Shown here: in pieces, positions 50,459 through 62,177 of the stretch
Position numbering within the stretch: the first letter of the stretch is position 1
How the letters are laid out: every line of letters starts with the position of its first letter
Source: Mercurialis annua
Taxonomy: Eukaryota > Streptophyta > Magnoliopsida > Malpighiales > Euphorbiaceae
DNA length: 64,000 nucleotides
Direction of reading: 5' to 3'
Assembly: GCF_937616625.2 (NCBI RefSeq)
Contig: NC_065573.1
Coordinates: 18,491,001-18,555,000 of the forward strand
Position numbers and translations under genes: made by a program
Notes under the pieces: generated by a model
What the model saw: the letters and a program-made list of their open reading frames with translations, nothing else
Databases searched by the model: none
Told to the model about the DNA's origin: nothing

Positions 50459-50641
50459 TTTTTTGGTAAGCCCATCCGGTTTCCAAGGCTTCGCCCTGAC
50501 TAATCCGGATCCGACCCGCGTCGCGCACCTGGCATGGTGGGTGAGTCTACCAGTGGGAATTTTCTGCATTCACAAGGACTCGAACCCGAGACCTTGCTTA
50601 AGCGATATCAAGCCGCTTACCACTTGAACCAACCCCATTGG
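50459..50641 (-). mobile_element. tRNA-derived SINE (183 bp)
   Basis: Read on the minus strand it starts CCAATGGGGTTGG, with an A-box-like TGGTTCAAGTGGTAAG and a B box GGTTCGAGTCC (RNA polymerase III promoter elements), and ends in an A run (T run at 50459-50471). A 15-bp target duplication TCATATTCTACCTTT lies at 50444-50458 and 50642-50656. Confidence 0.88.
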
Positions 50642-50704
50642 TCATATTCTACCTTTAAAATAACAATACAAGGATAGCGACTATAGTTTGCTTGTTGTTC
50701 CCCA

Positions 50705-50710
50705 TATAAA
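50705..50710 (+). promoter_or_regulatory. TATA box of the dirigent gene
   Basis: CATATAAACAG lies about 110 bp before the start codon, giving a predicted leader of about 80 bases. It is only ~60 bp from the SINE insertion. Confidence 0.6.
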
Positions 50711-50815
50711 CAGAGGAAACAACTTAACTTGGTATACTCCCACACAAACATTATCACCACCACCAACTCAAAACAAACTGTTCCTCAAAAAGCTCATACT
50801 TCAATATATTTCTCC

Positions 50816-51400
50816 ATGGCTAAACTACCCATTAATCTTGCTTCCCAGTTCATCACCATCCTTCTCCTCTCTGCTCTCGTCAACTCAGCCTCCGCAGCAG
50901 ATCAAAACCATGAATTCGTCAAAACCATGGACAGAAAACTGTTCGGTCTCAAGAAAGAAAAGCTAAGCCATTTTCGCATGTATTGGCATGATATAGTCTC
51001 CGGCCCTAACCCTAGCGGCGTTCAAGCCGTTCCGCCGCTTAATTCTTCCAAAACCGGGTTTGGTAGCGTGCGGATGATCGATAACCCGTTAACCTCAGGC
51101 CCAGAAATGAGCTCAAAGTTACTGGGACAAGCACAAGGGTTTTACGCACAAGCTTCACAGCAAGATATCGGGCTTTTAATGGTTATGAATTTTGCTTTTG
51201 TTCAAGGTAAATATAATGGTAGTACGATCACTGTTCTTGGCCGGAACAGCGTGTTTTCTAAGGTTAGAGAGATGCCGGTGATCGGAGGAAGTGGGCTTTT
51301 CCGGTTTGCTAGAGGCTATGTTCAGGCCAGCACTCATAAGTTTGATCTTACTACAAAAGATGCTACAGTTGAGTATAATATTTATGTGCTCCATTATTGA
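50816..51400 (+). CDS. Dirigent protein, 194 residues
   Basis: A complete intron-less gene. The start is ATG 50816 (ccATGGC context); the open frame extends upstream without another ATG. Residues 1-27 ([20 protein letters not shown]...NSASA) are a signal peptide. The dirigent domain fills the rest: [15 protein letters not shown] near 57, [72 protein letters not shown] and the C-terminal [10 protein letters not shown]. Dirigent proteins are secreted to the cell wall and steer the stereochemistry of phenoxy-radical coupling in lignan and related biosynthesis. Length is normal (about 180-200). N-glycosylation motif NGS is present near residue 137. No break is seen; it is the only intact host gene in the window. 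The exact substrate cannot be read from sequence. Confidence 0.95.
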   Translation: MAKLPINLASQFITILLLSALVNSASAADQNHEFVKTMDRKLFGLKKEKLSHFRMYWHDIVSGPNPSGVQAVPPLNSSKTGFGSVRMIDNPLTSGPEMSSKLLGQAQGFYAQASQQDIGLLMVMNFAFVQGKYNGSTITVLGRNSVFSKVREMPVIGGSGLFRFARGYVQASTHKFDLTTKDATVEYNIYVLHY

Positions 51401-51658
51401 TGATGATTTGCTCATTTTGTTCTAATTTATTTTCCTATATTAATTTTTTTTGATGAATTTTTCCTATATTAATTATTAGTTAGGTTGTGATGAGTTATCA
51501 TAATTAATATGGACCACTTTTGTTATTTTTGTTATTCATTTCATGGGATCAGCGGGGTTCATTGCTATTAAGGAATTATGCTGCTTCTTTTTTTCGTTGG
51601 CTTTAATGTATCTTTTGACTCATTAATTATATAGTTTTGTTCTAAGACAACTCTCATT

Positions 51659-51697
<39 letters not shown>

Positions 51698-52010
51698 GGA
51701 TAAACTCGTAAATAGATCCTTTAGCTATATGTGTTTTGATTAATTGGTCTTTTAACTTCATTTTTGCTCTTTCTGATCCTTCAACTGAGGAAAAGCGTTA
51801 AATTACGTCTCTCCTTACATGTGTGTCCGGAGTGTGACCATACACGTTTCAAAATTGATGAGTGAGAAAAATCGTTATCTGTTTAACCATCCTTAATGTA
51901 AGGACGTAATTTTTTAACAAAATAAAAAATTATATTTGGAGCAAAAAATAATGTAAATATCTTTTTCTATGAATCCATGTCTTTTAATTTAGAATTTTAC
52001 ACCAATAAAA
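51401..52010. other. 3' flank of the dirigent gene with (ATT)n
   Basis: AT-rich; an (ATT)n microsatellite of about 12 units lies at 51661-51697. No gene seen. Confidence 0.6.
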
Positions 52011-52159
52011 AATGGGGTATTAAACTTGTTAGTGTACTGAACTATATAAAAGTTCCAAAATGGGTACTGAATTTTTTTTGTTACAAAATGGGTCCTGAAC
52101 TATACGAAACGTACTCTCAGTCACGTTTCTCCACTGATTGGACAAAAGAAGAAGCCATG

Positions 52160-54617
52160 TGTCACGACCCAAAATATTGAGCCGCAACCGGCGCTAGGGA
52201 ACGGGAGTGGTAGCTCCAAAACCCGTAGCAAGCCTCAAACCACTATACATTTTTCGCAATTAATATAAACAAACAGCGTAACACAGCAGAAGCAAATATA
52301 TAACATATATAAACATTTACACTAACTGTTCAGTTAACCTCGCGGGCTCTAGTTACCGTACCCTGTACGAACTGGCCTCGCGGTACTATATACATCAGTT
52401 AGTGTCTCAAAACATCACACCGGCATCTGGGGCCGTGGATCATATACTAAACACGTAGACTATCAAAATGCATATAAAACAATGACAGCAGTTAATATAT
52501 ACAATCAAAATGAACTGTTGTCTAGGCTACTATACTATCGACAAAGGACCACTACTGCAGCATTCACAGAAGTCAGAAACTATACATATACAGCTGACTC
52601 CTGGACTTTAAAATTGGCCTCTAGCTAAGTCCACAAGCTAAGCACCTGAAAGACATCAAAGGTGAGGGGTCAGTATTTGGGAAAATACTGAGTGAGTGTG
52701 CATTTACTAACGGTATTATCATAAAAACATAGCATCGCATTTCAAGAAACGATAATATAAAACATATAAACATGTATTTGATCCGTACGAAACTAATATC
52801 CTAGCATGCGACACCTTTCTAGAATAATCATTATCATTCAACCCAATCATAAATATCAATCGCGAGTCTAACTCGCTAGTGGCCCAGCCACTAGATACGG
52901 GGACTCCAGATTACACCGTAGCCGAGTACTCACTCGTATCAAAAACCCAATCGTAAATATCAATCGCGAGTCTAACTCGCTGGTGGCCCAGCCACGTAAA
53001 TTTCATAATCATCATCAGCTCCCAGCTGTGTCAAGTCATTTCTCAAATGCAAACATACTAGACTGACTCGATACTGGTGATCACACAGCCTATTGACACC
53101 CAATAGGTAGCTAGTTTCTTCGGATCGCATACTAGTTCTCGTATATAGAAATTAATAAAGCATATAACATTTCGATCAAATATATATAATGCGATGCGTA
53201 TAAACAGTATATATATCTATACAAAATAACTTTATATATATAATACACGAAAGTAAAATGCAACTCACTGTGACCGCTATCCAAGTAATGATGAGATCGA
53301 TCTGATGGTATGCCCTCGCTAGTCCGCTTCTACTGACTCCACTATTCGTTGACACGTCTGATAAATCGTTTAATAGTTAGACGTGAATCTCGTATTCCTA
53401 TACGTATAATACTTTTAAGTTTTAGGATTTAGTTTTATTTTTAACATTATTTATAATCTCGATATTCCTTAACCATAATTACGATATCGCGAACTATGTT
53501 TCTCGTATTCGAGAAACGTATAATTTCCTTGACATTTCTCGTTATCATAGCTCACGTAAAACGTCGAGCTAAAACTTTACTTTTCAATTTATCGGGGTCC
53601 TTAATCGTTTTTAGGGTCTAATATTCAAAAATATTGAAATCCCATTCAATTAGGGCTAAAAGCCCAATTAGGTCCCTGCAGACCCACTGTGTGCGCTCGC
53701 ACACTTCGGTGTGCGATCGCACACCGAGTGCAGCTCACGCACAGCCCCGGAAACGTCGTTTCCGGGCTTCCCGTCGTGCTATCTCTTGCCATACACACCA
53801 AACACTTCATTTCCGACAAAACCCGTATTTTAGTTTTTCCAAAAACGCTAAAACCGAGCTTAAATCGATAAATTCTTAATTTAACCCAAACCTCCATTTA
53901 ATTCGAATTTCCACAAAATATCAAGATATTTACCTTGAAACGAAGCCCTGAATCAGTAGAGGATTGAATTCCGAAGAGATTGCCGCGAAAATCACGTGAA
54001 TCGGACGTCGGACGGCGAAACGGCGGCGAAACGATGTAATCGGCGATATATCTCTCGTTCTCTCTCGATCCTTCTCCCTGTTCTTCATTCATATCTCATT
54101 CCTTATATATTCTGGCTAAAGGTTCACTTTGGTCCTTGTTCTTTTTGTTTCTTATCATTCATCCTTTAAACTTTTCTTTCCTACGATTTAGTCCATAACT
54201 AAATCGGTAAACTCTTTTATTATAACTTATACGTATTATTTATATCCGATAAATAATACAAAATTCGATATTAACTTTCCCGTCAAAATCCAATATTTCT
54301 ATTTTCGATACAAAGCGGCTAAATTACCACTTTGGTCCCTATACCTTATTTTGGACTTTTCTTAACATTTTTCCTTCTAATTTCAATTCTAACTTTAGAA
54401 TCGAAATATAACCTTAATTTTCTCATAATTTATTTCCTGAAACCAACCTACTTGAAATTTATTTATCTGAATTTTATCAAAATCTTTCCGATTTCGCCAC
54501 TCTAGCGAATCTAAACTGAACACGTGGTCCAATTAGATAATCACTTCTTGAGCGGTATATCCCAGAGATTTCAACCATTCCCCTGATTCAGGGAATTAGA
54601 TATTTTGGGGTATTACA
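52160..54617 (-). repeat. 3' LTR (element orientation) of the gag-only element
   Basis: 2458 bp. Contains two copies of a ~48-bp unit (aatcgcgagtctaactcgct, then ggcccagccac) at about 52850-52995 and the hairpin cluster at 53648-53766. Confidence 0.9.
53648..53766. repeat. CG-centred palindromes in gag-only LTR
   Basis: GTGTGCGCTCGCACAC at 53689-53704 (two central mismatches), a TTCG spacer, then the perfect 20-mer palindrome CGGTGTGCGATCGCACACCG at 53707-53726. A 10-bp-arm hairpin CCCGGAAACG/CGTTTCCGGG lies at 53746-53766, and a weaker GGGCT/AGCCC hairpin at about 53653-53665. Confidence 0.88.
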
Positions 54618-57600
54618 TTCTTCCCCCCTTATAAAAATTCGTCCTCGAATTTTCATAAATCTTGTTGGAATCTTAACTTATCCTTATTGCCTCCTTAGCG
54701 TCCATTTATACATATTAGTTGTATCTTTTCTTGTATTTTAACTTTTATTTCTCTTCTCATAACTTCCTGTCTTGTATAGCTGTTTGCTGTCACATCGTTG
54801 AAAATTCTCTTACTGGTACCTTCGTCTTATCTATTATCTTTTCCAAAACAGTATGATCCTTGGACGTATTCTTAATATTGTAGTCCTTGCATCATTGCTA
54901 CCTAGTTGGCACTAATCATAATCTAATGTTTTCTTGTTTCATCATTTTATCCTTAGTAGCCATAAGGTTGCTACTCGTCTCCTTGATACGTGAATAGTCA
55001 CGACGTGTTGACTCCATCTTTAATAACGTACTTACTTTATGCATATTCCTATGAATATTTTCTCTTGTAATCATAACTTGCAGTTATGATCTTTCCTATC
55101 GTCTGTAGTTATCACCTTCCTTTCTTAACTGATTCTTGTCATTTCTCACTGCTTGCTATCATTGTCTGACACTTCATTCCTCATCAATCAATCTTTTTCG
55201 ACTTACACCTTGTCTAACACTTCTGTTGTTTCTTAACGTAGCTAAACTTGATACATCCTTCATTATCTTCCATTTCTTATTCTTTTGCTTCCTTAAGCTA
55301 TCGTGAACTTCACGTCGTTTGTTGATCGTGATTCTTCACTCGCTTACCATTGTCTTAAACGTTTCATTTCACGTTACTTTTAATCGTATGGCTTGTACAG
55401 TTGCCTTTGTTACTAATACTATTCGTATTCTTATCCTTTTCACTTCCCTCTCATTACCCTTTTGAGGTACGTCTCGAGTCTTTTATTGACTTTCCAGTCA
55501 AAGCTGTCTTACCTTTGTGTTACCGTTCCTTTTTCATGATGATCTCGTAATAATCTTATATGTTTCTTTAACATTTAACTATTTCAAGAATCCTTATCGT
55601 TAGTTAGCCTTCGCTTAACTTCATCTTTACCTTTAATCTTTAACAAATTCAGTAGATCCTTAATAACTTATTTACTTTCTTTATCGTTATTCTTCCTTAC
55701 TGTATAAACAACTTTCTCTTGTATCTTACACTTCTTCTTCTTACTCTCGAATAGCTTCACAACATTGTTTTCACTTTTCAAGGTATCCTCTTGGCACTGA
55801 CTACGATCATTTCTTAGTTTGTCTTTACTCTGGCTCTCATCTTCCTCTTGAAGTGTTTCCGACTATTCCTAATGTATAAGTTATACTTAACCTTATAAAT
55901 TCCAAAATTAGGGAATAGTTTCGATTTTGTTGTCCTATACACCTTATGCTTCTTTAGCACTTATTACATGGTTCTCACTGTCTTTAAATTACTTAATTTT
56001 TCTGTACTAGCATCATTTCTCGTTCTTGTGACATCACGACTCCTTAAATACAGTTCACTCCTATCTGTTTAATAGCAATGAAGTATCATCTTATCCTTTA
56101 CTTACTGTATTTATTACGTCTTTTCTCCGTTTATAATAGCTCCATTATTATTGTTCTATTCTGATGATCCTTCTGACGTATTTCTAGAACTTTCTCCTCT
56201 ATTCATCTTACTAAATCTTAAGGGTATATGAGTTTCCTCATTATACTTTCTTTCATATTATCCACAATTCTTACATTTACTGACACGTATGCCTATACGT
56301 GTGCCTTTCTCCTTATACTAGAATTTTACAACTTAACTTTTCTCCTTTCAGTTAACGCAATCTATAGCTCTTAATGTTGATATTAGTGACTTCACTTAAT
56401 ATCAGTCATATAGCATCATTATCTCTCTTGATCTATCAAACTTCTAACTTTCATATCTTGCAAAATCACCTTCACATTTTGCAAAATCGTCTGCTTCATC
56501 ATTTCGTACCCTTTCTCTTTCTACTTCTGTATCTTCGAACACTGATATTGATAAAGTTATATCCTTTAAATATCACTTCATGTTCATCACTCATATCATC
56601 GTCTTCTCGTCCCTTATACTTTCAATTTCCTTTCTCTAGTATATTTCTCATTCGCCATGTTACTTATTTCACCATAGGAATAATCCTTATACTCTTCATC
56701 CTTGCGTATTTGTTGCGTTTCTTTCGTCTAACATGATTCTCCGTCATTTCATCCTTTATTTTATCATAAGGATAATTACTATATCCTTAAATATTGCCAG
56801 CGTATTGCATCTTGACTGCGTTCGCTCTTCGGCAATAACTCCTCGTTCACATTTCACTGTAGCTCCCTTAATATTATTGCAATTATCATTAACAGGGCTT
56901 CATTCTGTTATTGGGATTTGCTTTTAAATTTTATTCTTATTTACTAAGAACATTTTATTATCCGTCGCAGAGTTTCACATCTGAGTTCACTTACTAACAA
57001 AAGATTTCAAAACATTCTTTGGCTGGCCAGCTCTTTTAAATCACTTTTCATAAATCGTTTGAAATCATTAGTACAATTGTAGCTCAGAGTGATGAAACCT
57101 CTCATCACCAAAGAGTTGCTCGAAATCGCATTTTCTTTATCATTGTAAAGATATGATGCGTGATCTATATTTTGAAAATCATTTCCTTATGCATTCCTAT
57201 CATGATTATGCAATGTCATATGCGATGTCTGAGCACAATCGTACTTTGAAAAATCTTAAAAATTCTTCATACTTTTCATAAAACATAAGTTTACTCCAGA
57301 TTGTACACTCTGCGACTATTAACGGCTTTCTCTATTATTATTGGGTACATTTTAAATTTTTGTATTGCTGTCACCTTCTGTCATTTTCCTGACTATTCTC
57401 CTATCACATCAATTCTTTCTCCATATCTCCGATAACTTAATTTAATTCAACATTTTCTACTGCTGTAATCACCACAACCACTTCTTTAACGATCTGTACC
57501 ATGTCCTATACAAACGCAGGTACCGATGTTTCACATCGATTCCCTGTTGGTAACCCATCTCTTTCTTCACAACTTCTAGAACGTAATACAGGAATTACGT

Positions 57601-57778
57601 TCGCGATAAATGTATGATGTGATATTTATTGTATCATTGTTACTGTAAGTTATATTTATATATATTTTCTTTCATTAGGCACGTATTTAATAACAGCGCT
57701 TCCTATAGGTTCTCACTTCTTGAGGTTTTACTCTAAAGGCAAAACCTATTACTGACATTCTACTATGCAATGCAGCAA
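54618..57778 (-). other. Non-coding purine-rich internal region
   Basis: About 3.2 kb between gag and polypurine tract. On the plus strand it is strikingly pyrimidine-rich (CTT, TCTT, CATT runs), so the element RNA would be purine-rich. No pol motif, and open stretches are short and random-looking. Confidence 0.6.
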
Positions 57779-58759
57779 TTATATAAACACAATAATGCAA
57801 ACACATAACACAATACTTAAAGCACGTATATCACTAATACCTGGAGGTGCCTGGTGCGGAACGTTAGGTTCCCTAATAACTACGCCAGTGTGTCGGCCCC
57901 TAATTGTTCTACCGGAGTTTCTTCCACCTCTCTGCATAAAATAGGGGTTGGTTCTAATTCTGGAGGACGTACTGACGAAATCTGGGTGATACTCACGTCT
58001 AAAGTAATAGGGTCGTACCGAATCACCCGCCCACTCATGCTCTGTTTCAATCCTACGGGCCATCATAGTGAGCGTGCTGAAATGTTCGTCCACGTGCTCA
58101 TACAGCTCATCAAACTGAGGTCCTAAACCCCTGACATACCTACGATTAATGGTTCTATTGCTTTCGTTCAGATCAGGGACTCCCTCTGCCATCCGCAGAA
58201 AATCAGTAGAGTACGCTCCTACAGTCAACATTCCTCTAGAAAAAGAACGCATCTGCCTTCTAACCTGATTTAGAGCTATTTGCGCCTGACCGTTAGCTAT
58301 GTCCGCATCTTCCCTCAAATTGCGGTATCTCCGCACACTTAACCAGAAATAGTCACCTCTGTATTCCTCGACGTCTAACTCATCTAACTGTTCTTCATAC
58401 TCTTCTTCCTGAGGATTTTCCTCCTCCGCTTCTTCTTCTAATTCTTCTTCTGGATCCTCCTCAGGATCTTTTTCAGGATCCTCTTCCGGATCTTCATCCA
58501 GTTCCTCTTCCTCTTCTTCGCTGCATTCTATCTCCGGTGAATGCACTCTAACTCTGCTTCTAGAAGAACTACCTATCTCCGACACACACATAAAACCATT
58601 TTGATATATTTCTGGCGATGCTCCATTATTTGCGTGGAATCCATTCTGATGGACCCCAGATGGTTCGCCTACTTCGTTATGAAACCCGTTTTGAAATATA
58701 GGAGGCGCTTCCTACCGTTCTTCCTCAGCATGCGACTGAGCTCCGTTTTGCCCAGACAT
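57779..58759 (-). pseudogene. Gag-like protein of the gag-only element
   Basis: The start is ATG at 58759 (MSGQNGAQSHAEEE), followed by one TAG near 58712, then an open frame to 57779. The N-terminal part repeats QNGF three times, followed by an extreme Glu/Asp-rich tract (about 50 residues with DPEEDPEKDPEEDPEEE). A gag core follows with STDFLRMAEGVPDL and TINRRYVRGLGPQFDEL, similar to the YVRGLG motif of the Tekay-like gag here. The C-terminal part is Arg/Gly-rich. No zinc knuckle is visible. The stop suggests decay, but translation from Met at 58591 would avoid it. Confidence 0.7.
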
Positions 58760-59232
58760 GCTGAAAAGAAACAATTTCAAACGTAAGCGACCATCTGAGC
58801 CCATTTCACACGCAATCCCAATATCAACTTATAAATGCTGTAAATATTTAGCATTTAATCCAGCCGCACATAGTTCGCAAGCAGATAACCATTTAATAAT
58901 CTCAGCGCAAGTAATAATTACTTATTTACCTCAATCGTTCGTAATTTGCAAACATATAACCACTTCTATCTCTTAGCGCAAGCAACAAATACTTAGTTGC
59001 CTTAGTCATCCGTATATACAAATACTATTCACTTACTAACTTAATAGTCCTGGTTCGCGCGCGTTATAAAGCTTATTAACAATGCATATATCAATCAAAT
59101 GCAGACAACTAGGGTCCGACTCATTGCTGCAGTAGTTCCTAGGTATACTTACTGACAAATTACTGCCAGTCAAACAGACAATCAGACAAATCTAGTAGTG
59201 GTAACTGGACCAAACTGCTCTGATACCAACAT
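58760..59232 (-). other. 5' leader of the gag-only element
   Basis: Untranslated region between the primer site and gag. It carries two to three diverged copies of a 'tatttaccTcaatcgttcg...cgcaagtaat' phrase at about 58860-59010. No ORF of note. Confidence 0.55.
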
Positions 59233-61639
59233 TGTCACGACCCAAAATATTGAGCCGCAACCGGCGCTAGGGAACGGGAGTGATAGCTCCGAAACCCGTA
59301 GCAAGCCTCAAACCACTATACATTTTTCGCAATTAATATAAAAAAACAGCGTAACACAGCAGAAGCAAATATATAACATATATAAACATTTACACTAACT
59401 GTTCAGTTAACCTCGCGGGCTCTAGTTACCGTACCCTGTACGAACTGGCCTCGCGGTACTATATACATCAGTTAGTATCTCAAAAAATCACACCGGCATC
59501 TGGGGCCGTGGATCATATACTAAACACGTAGCCTATCAAAATGCATATAAAACAATGACAGCAGTTAATATATACAATCAAAATGAACTGCTGTCTAGGC
59601 TACTATACTATCGACAAAGGACCACTACTGCAGCATTCACAGAAGTCAGAAACTATACATATACAGCTGACTCCTGGACTTTAAAATTGGCCTCTAGCTA
59701 AGTCCACAAGCTAAGCACCTGAAAGACATCAAAGGTGAGGGGTCAGTATTTGGGAAAATACTGAGTGAGTGTGCATTTACTAACGGTATTATCATAAAAA
59801 CATAGCATCGCATTTCAAGAAACGATAATATAAAACATATAAACATGTATTTGATCCGTACGAAACTAATATCCTAGCATGCGACACCTTTCTAGAATAA
59901 TCATTATCATTCAACCCAATCATAAATATCAATCGCGAGTCTAACTCGCTAGTGGCCCAGCCACTAGATACGGGGACTCCAGACTACACCGTAGCCGAGT
60001 ACTCACTCGTATCAAAAACCCAATCGTAAATATCAATCGCGAGTCTAACTCGCTGGTGGCCCAGCCACGTAAATTTAGTAATCATCATCAGCTCCCAGCT
60101 GTGTCAAGTCATTTCTCAAATGCAAACATACTAGACTGACTCGATACTGGTGATCACACAGCCTATTGACACCCAATAGGTAGCTAGTTTCTTCGGATCG
60201 CATACTAGTTCTCGTATATAGAAATTAATAAAGCATATAACATTTCGATCAAATATATATAATGCGATGCGTATAAACAGTATATATATATCTATACAAA
60301 ATAACTTTATATATATAATACACGAAAGTAAAATGCAACTCACTGTGACCGATATCCAAGTAATGATGAGATCGATCTGATGGTATGCCCTTCCTAGTCC
60401 GCTTCTACTGACTCCACTATTCGCTGACACGTCTGATAAATCGTTTAATAGTTAGACGTGAATCTCGTATTCCTATACGTATAATACTTTTAAGTTTTAG
60501 GATTTAGTTTTATTTTTAACATTATTTATAATCTCGATATTCCTTAACCATAATTATGATATCTCGAACTCTGTTTCTCGTATTCGAGAAACGTATAATT
60601 TCCTTGACATTTCTCGTTATCATAGCTCACGTAAAACGTCGAGCTAAAACTTTACTTTTCAATTTATCGGGGTCCTTAATCGTTTTTAGGGTCTAATATT
60701 CAAAAATATTGAAATCCCATTCAATTAGGGCTAAAAGCCTAATTAGGTCCCTGCGGACCCACTGTGTGCGCTCACACACTTCGGTGTGTGATCGCACACC
60801 GAGTGCAGCTCACGCACAGCCCCGGAAACGTCGTTTCCGGGCTTCCCGTCGTGCTATCTCTTGCCATACACACCAAACACTTCATTTCCGACAAAACCCG
60901 TATTTTAGTTTTTCCAAAAACGCTAAAACCGAGCTTAAATCGATAAATTCTTAATTTAACCCAAACCTCCATTTAATTCGAATTTCCACAAAATATCAAG
61001 ATATTTACCTTGAAACCAAGCCCGGAATCAGTAGAGGATTGAATTCCGAAGAGATTGCCGCGAAAATCACGTGAATCGGACGTCGGACGGCGAAACGGCG
61101 GCGAAACGATGTAATCGGTGATATATCTCTCGTTCTCTCTCGATCCTTCTCCCTGTTCTTCATTCATATCTCATTCCTTATATATTCTGGCTAAAGATTC
61201 ACTTTGGTCCTTGTTCTTTTTGTTTCTTATCATTCATCCTTTAAACTTTTCTTTCCTACGATTTAGTCCATAACTAAATTGGTAAACTCTTTTATTATAA
61301 CTTATACGTATTATTTATATCCGATAAATAATACAAAATTCGATATTAACACTTTCCCGTCAAAATCCAATATTTCTATTTTCGATACAAAGCGGCTAAA
61401 TTACCACTTTTGTCCCTATACCTTATTTTGGACTTTTCTTAACATTTTTTCTTCTAATTTCAATTCTAACTTTAAAATCGAAATATAACCTTAATTTTCT
61501 CATAATTTATTTCTTGAAACCAACCTACTTGAAATTTATTTATCTGAATTTTATCAAAAATTTTCCGATTTCGCCACTCTGGCGAATCTAAACTGAACAC
61601 GTGGTCCAATTAGATAATTAGATATTTTGGGGTATTACA
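59233..61639 (-). repeat. 5' LTR (element orientation) of the gag-only element
   Basis: 2407 bp, about 98-99% identical by eye to 52160-54617 but lacking ~55 bp near 61618 that the other copy has at about 54540-54595. Both palindromes at 60764-60800 have lost a CpG by transition. Confidence 0.9.
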
Positions 61640-61778
61640 CCATGTCAGAAAAAAGTGGTTCAGAGTACCCATTTTATAACGTTTCGCATAATTCAGTACC
61701 CATTTTATAATAAAAAAACGTTCAGTATCCATTTTTAAACTCTCACATAGTTCAATACTCTCCCAAGTTTAATACCCC

Positions 61779-62177
61779 TTGTAAGTGATTTCATTTTATA
61801 AATCGGAGTACTTTACGAGAATTTGAGTTCTCGTAAATTATTCAAAAAAATCAAAATAAGTCTAAACGAGTCTCGCATATGCACAATGATTATTTTCATA
61901 TGATATTAAATTTTTTATATTTTTAAATCAAAATGAATATTATTCTAATTGATTGAATTTTATATCTAAAATAATTAAATACATCATATATCATAATATT
62001 TTTACTAATTATTCTTTATTATCTATAGAAGTCGGATTTATTCAAACAAAATTAGATAGTTTGAATTTCTTCCGAGTTCGAATCAAATTTAGTTATGTTT
62101 ATCAATTTATAAAAAAAAGGAAGAACTATTTTTATTTGTTTATTTGGTGTTATCTTTTAATGAGATTGATAAATTAT
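61779..62177. other. Intergenic, nothing recognised
   Basis: AT-rich. A short TACGAGAA/TTCTCGTA hairpin lies near 61812-61835. Open stretches look random. Confidence 0.5.

Larger units (their letters stand above)
52160..61639 (-). mobile_element. Non-autonomous gag-only LTR retrotransposon (TR-GAG type)
   Basis: A 9.5-kb minus-strand element with 2.4-kb LTRs, a perfect 5-bp duplication CCATG at 52155-52159 and 61640-61644, a tRNA-iMet primer site (TTGGTATCAGAGC, minus, 59229-59217) and polypurine tract (GGGGGGAAGAA, minus, 54628-54618). The internal region has only a gag-like frame; no protease, RT or integrase was seen. LTR ends (TGTAATACCCC...GGGTCGTGACA on the minus strand) and the 'CCGGCGCTAGGG' phrase resemble the Tekay-like element, suggesting dependence on a chromovirus. 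Confidence 0.85.
52014..61778. mobile_element. MITE split by the gag-only element
   Basis: The arms 52014-52159 and 61645-61778 are inverted copies: GGGGTATTAAACTTG at the outer ends, followed by 'actgaactat', 'aaaatgggtactgaa' and 'gcgaaacgt/acgaaacgt' blocks in mirror order. They meet when 52160-61644 is removed. No target duplication could be fixed. Confidence 0.7.

Noticed and set aside
50575..50640. Functional tRNA gene on the minus strand
   Set aside because: The A and B boxes belong to a SINE head; no cloverleaf with acceptor stem is formed, and it ends in an A-rich tail with a 15-bp target duplication.
53634..53897. 81-codon frame repeated at 60709-60954
   Set aside because: The two copies are simply the two LTRs of one element; the frame spans palindromes and has no domain.
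56374..56927. Hydrophobic open frames of 120 and 64 codons
   Set aside because: They reflect the T/C-rich strand of the non-coding filler; Ile/Leu/Phe bias is expected from composition and no family is recognised.
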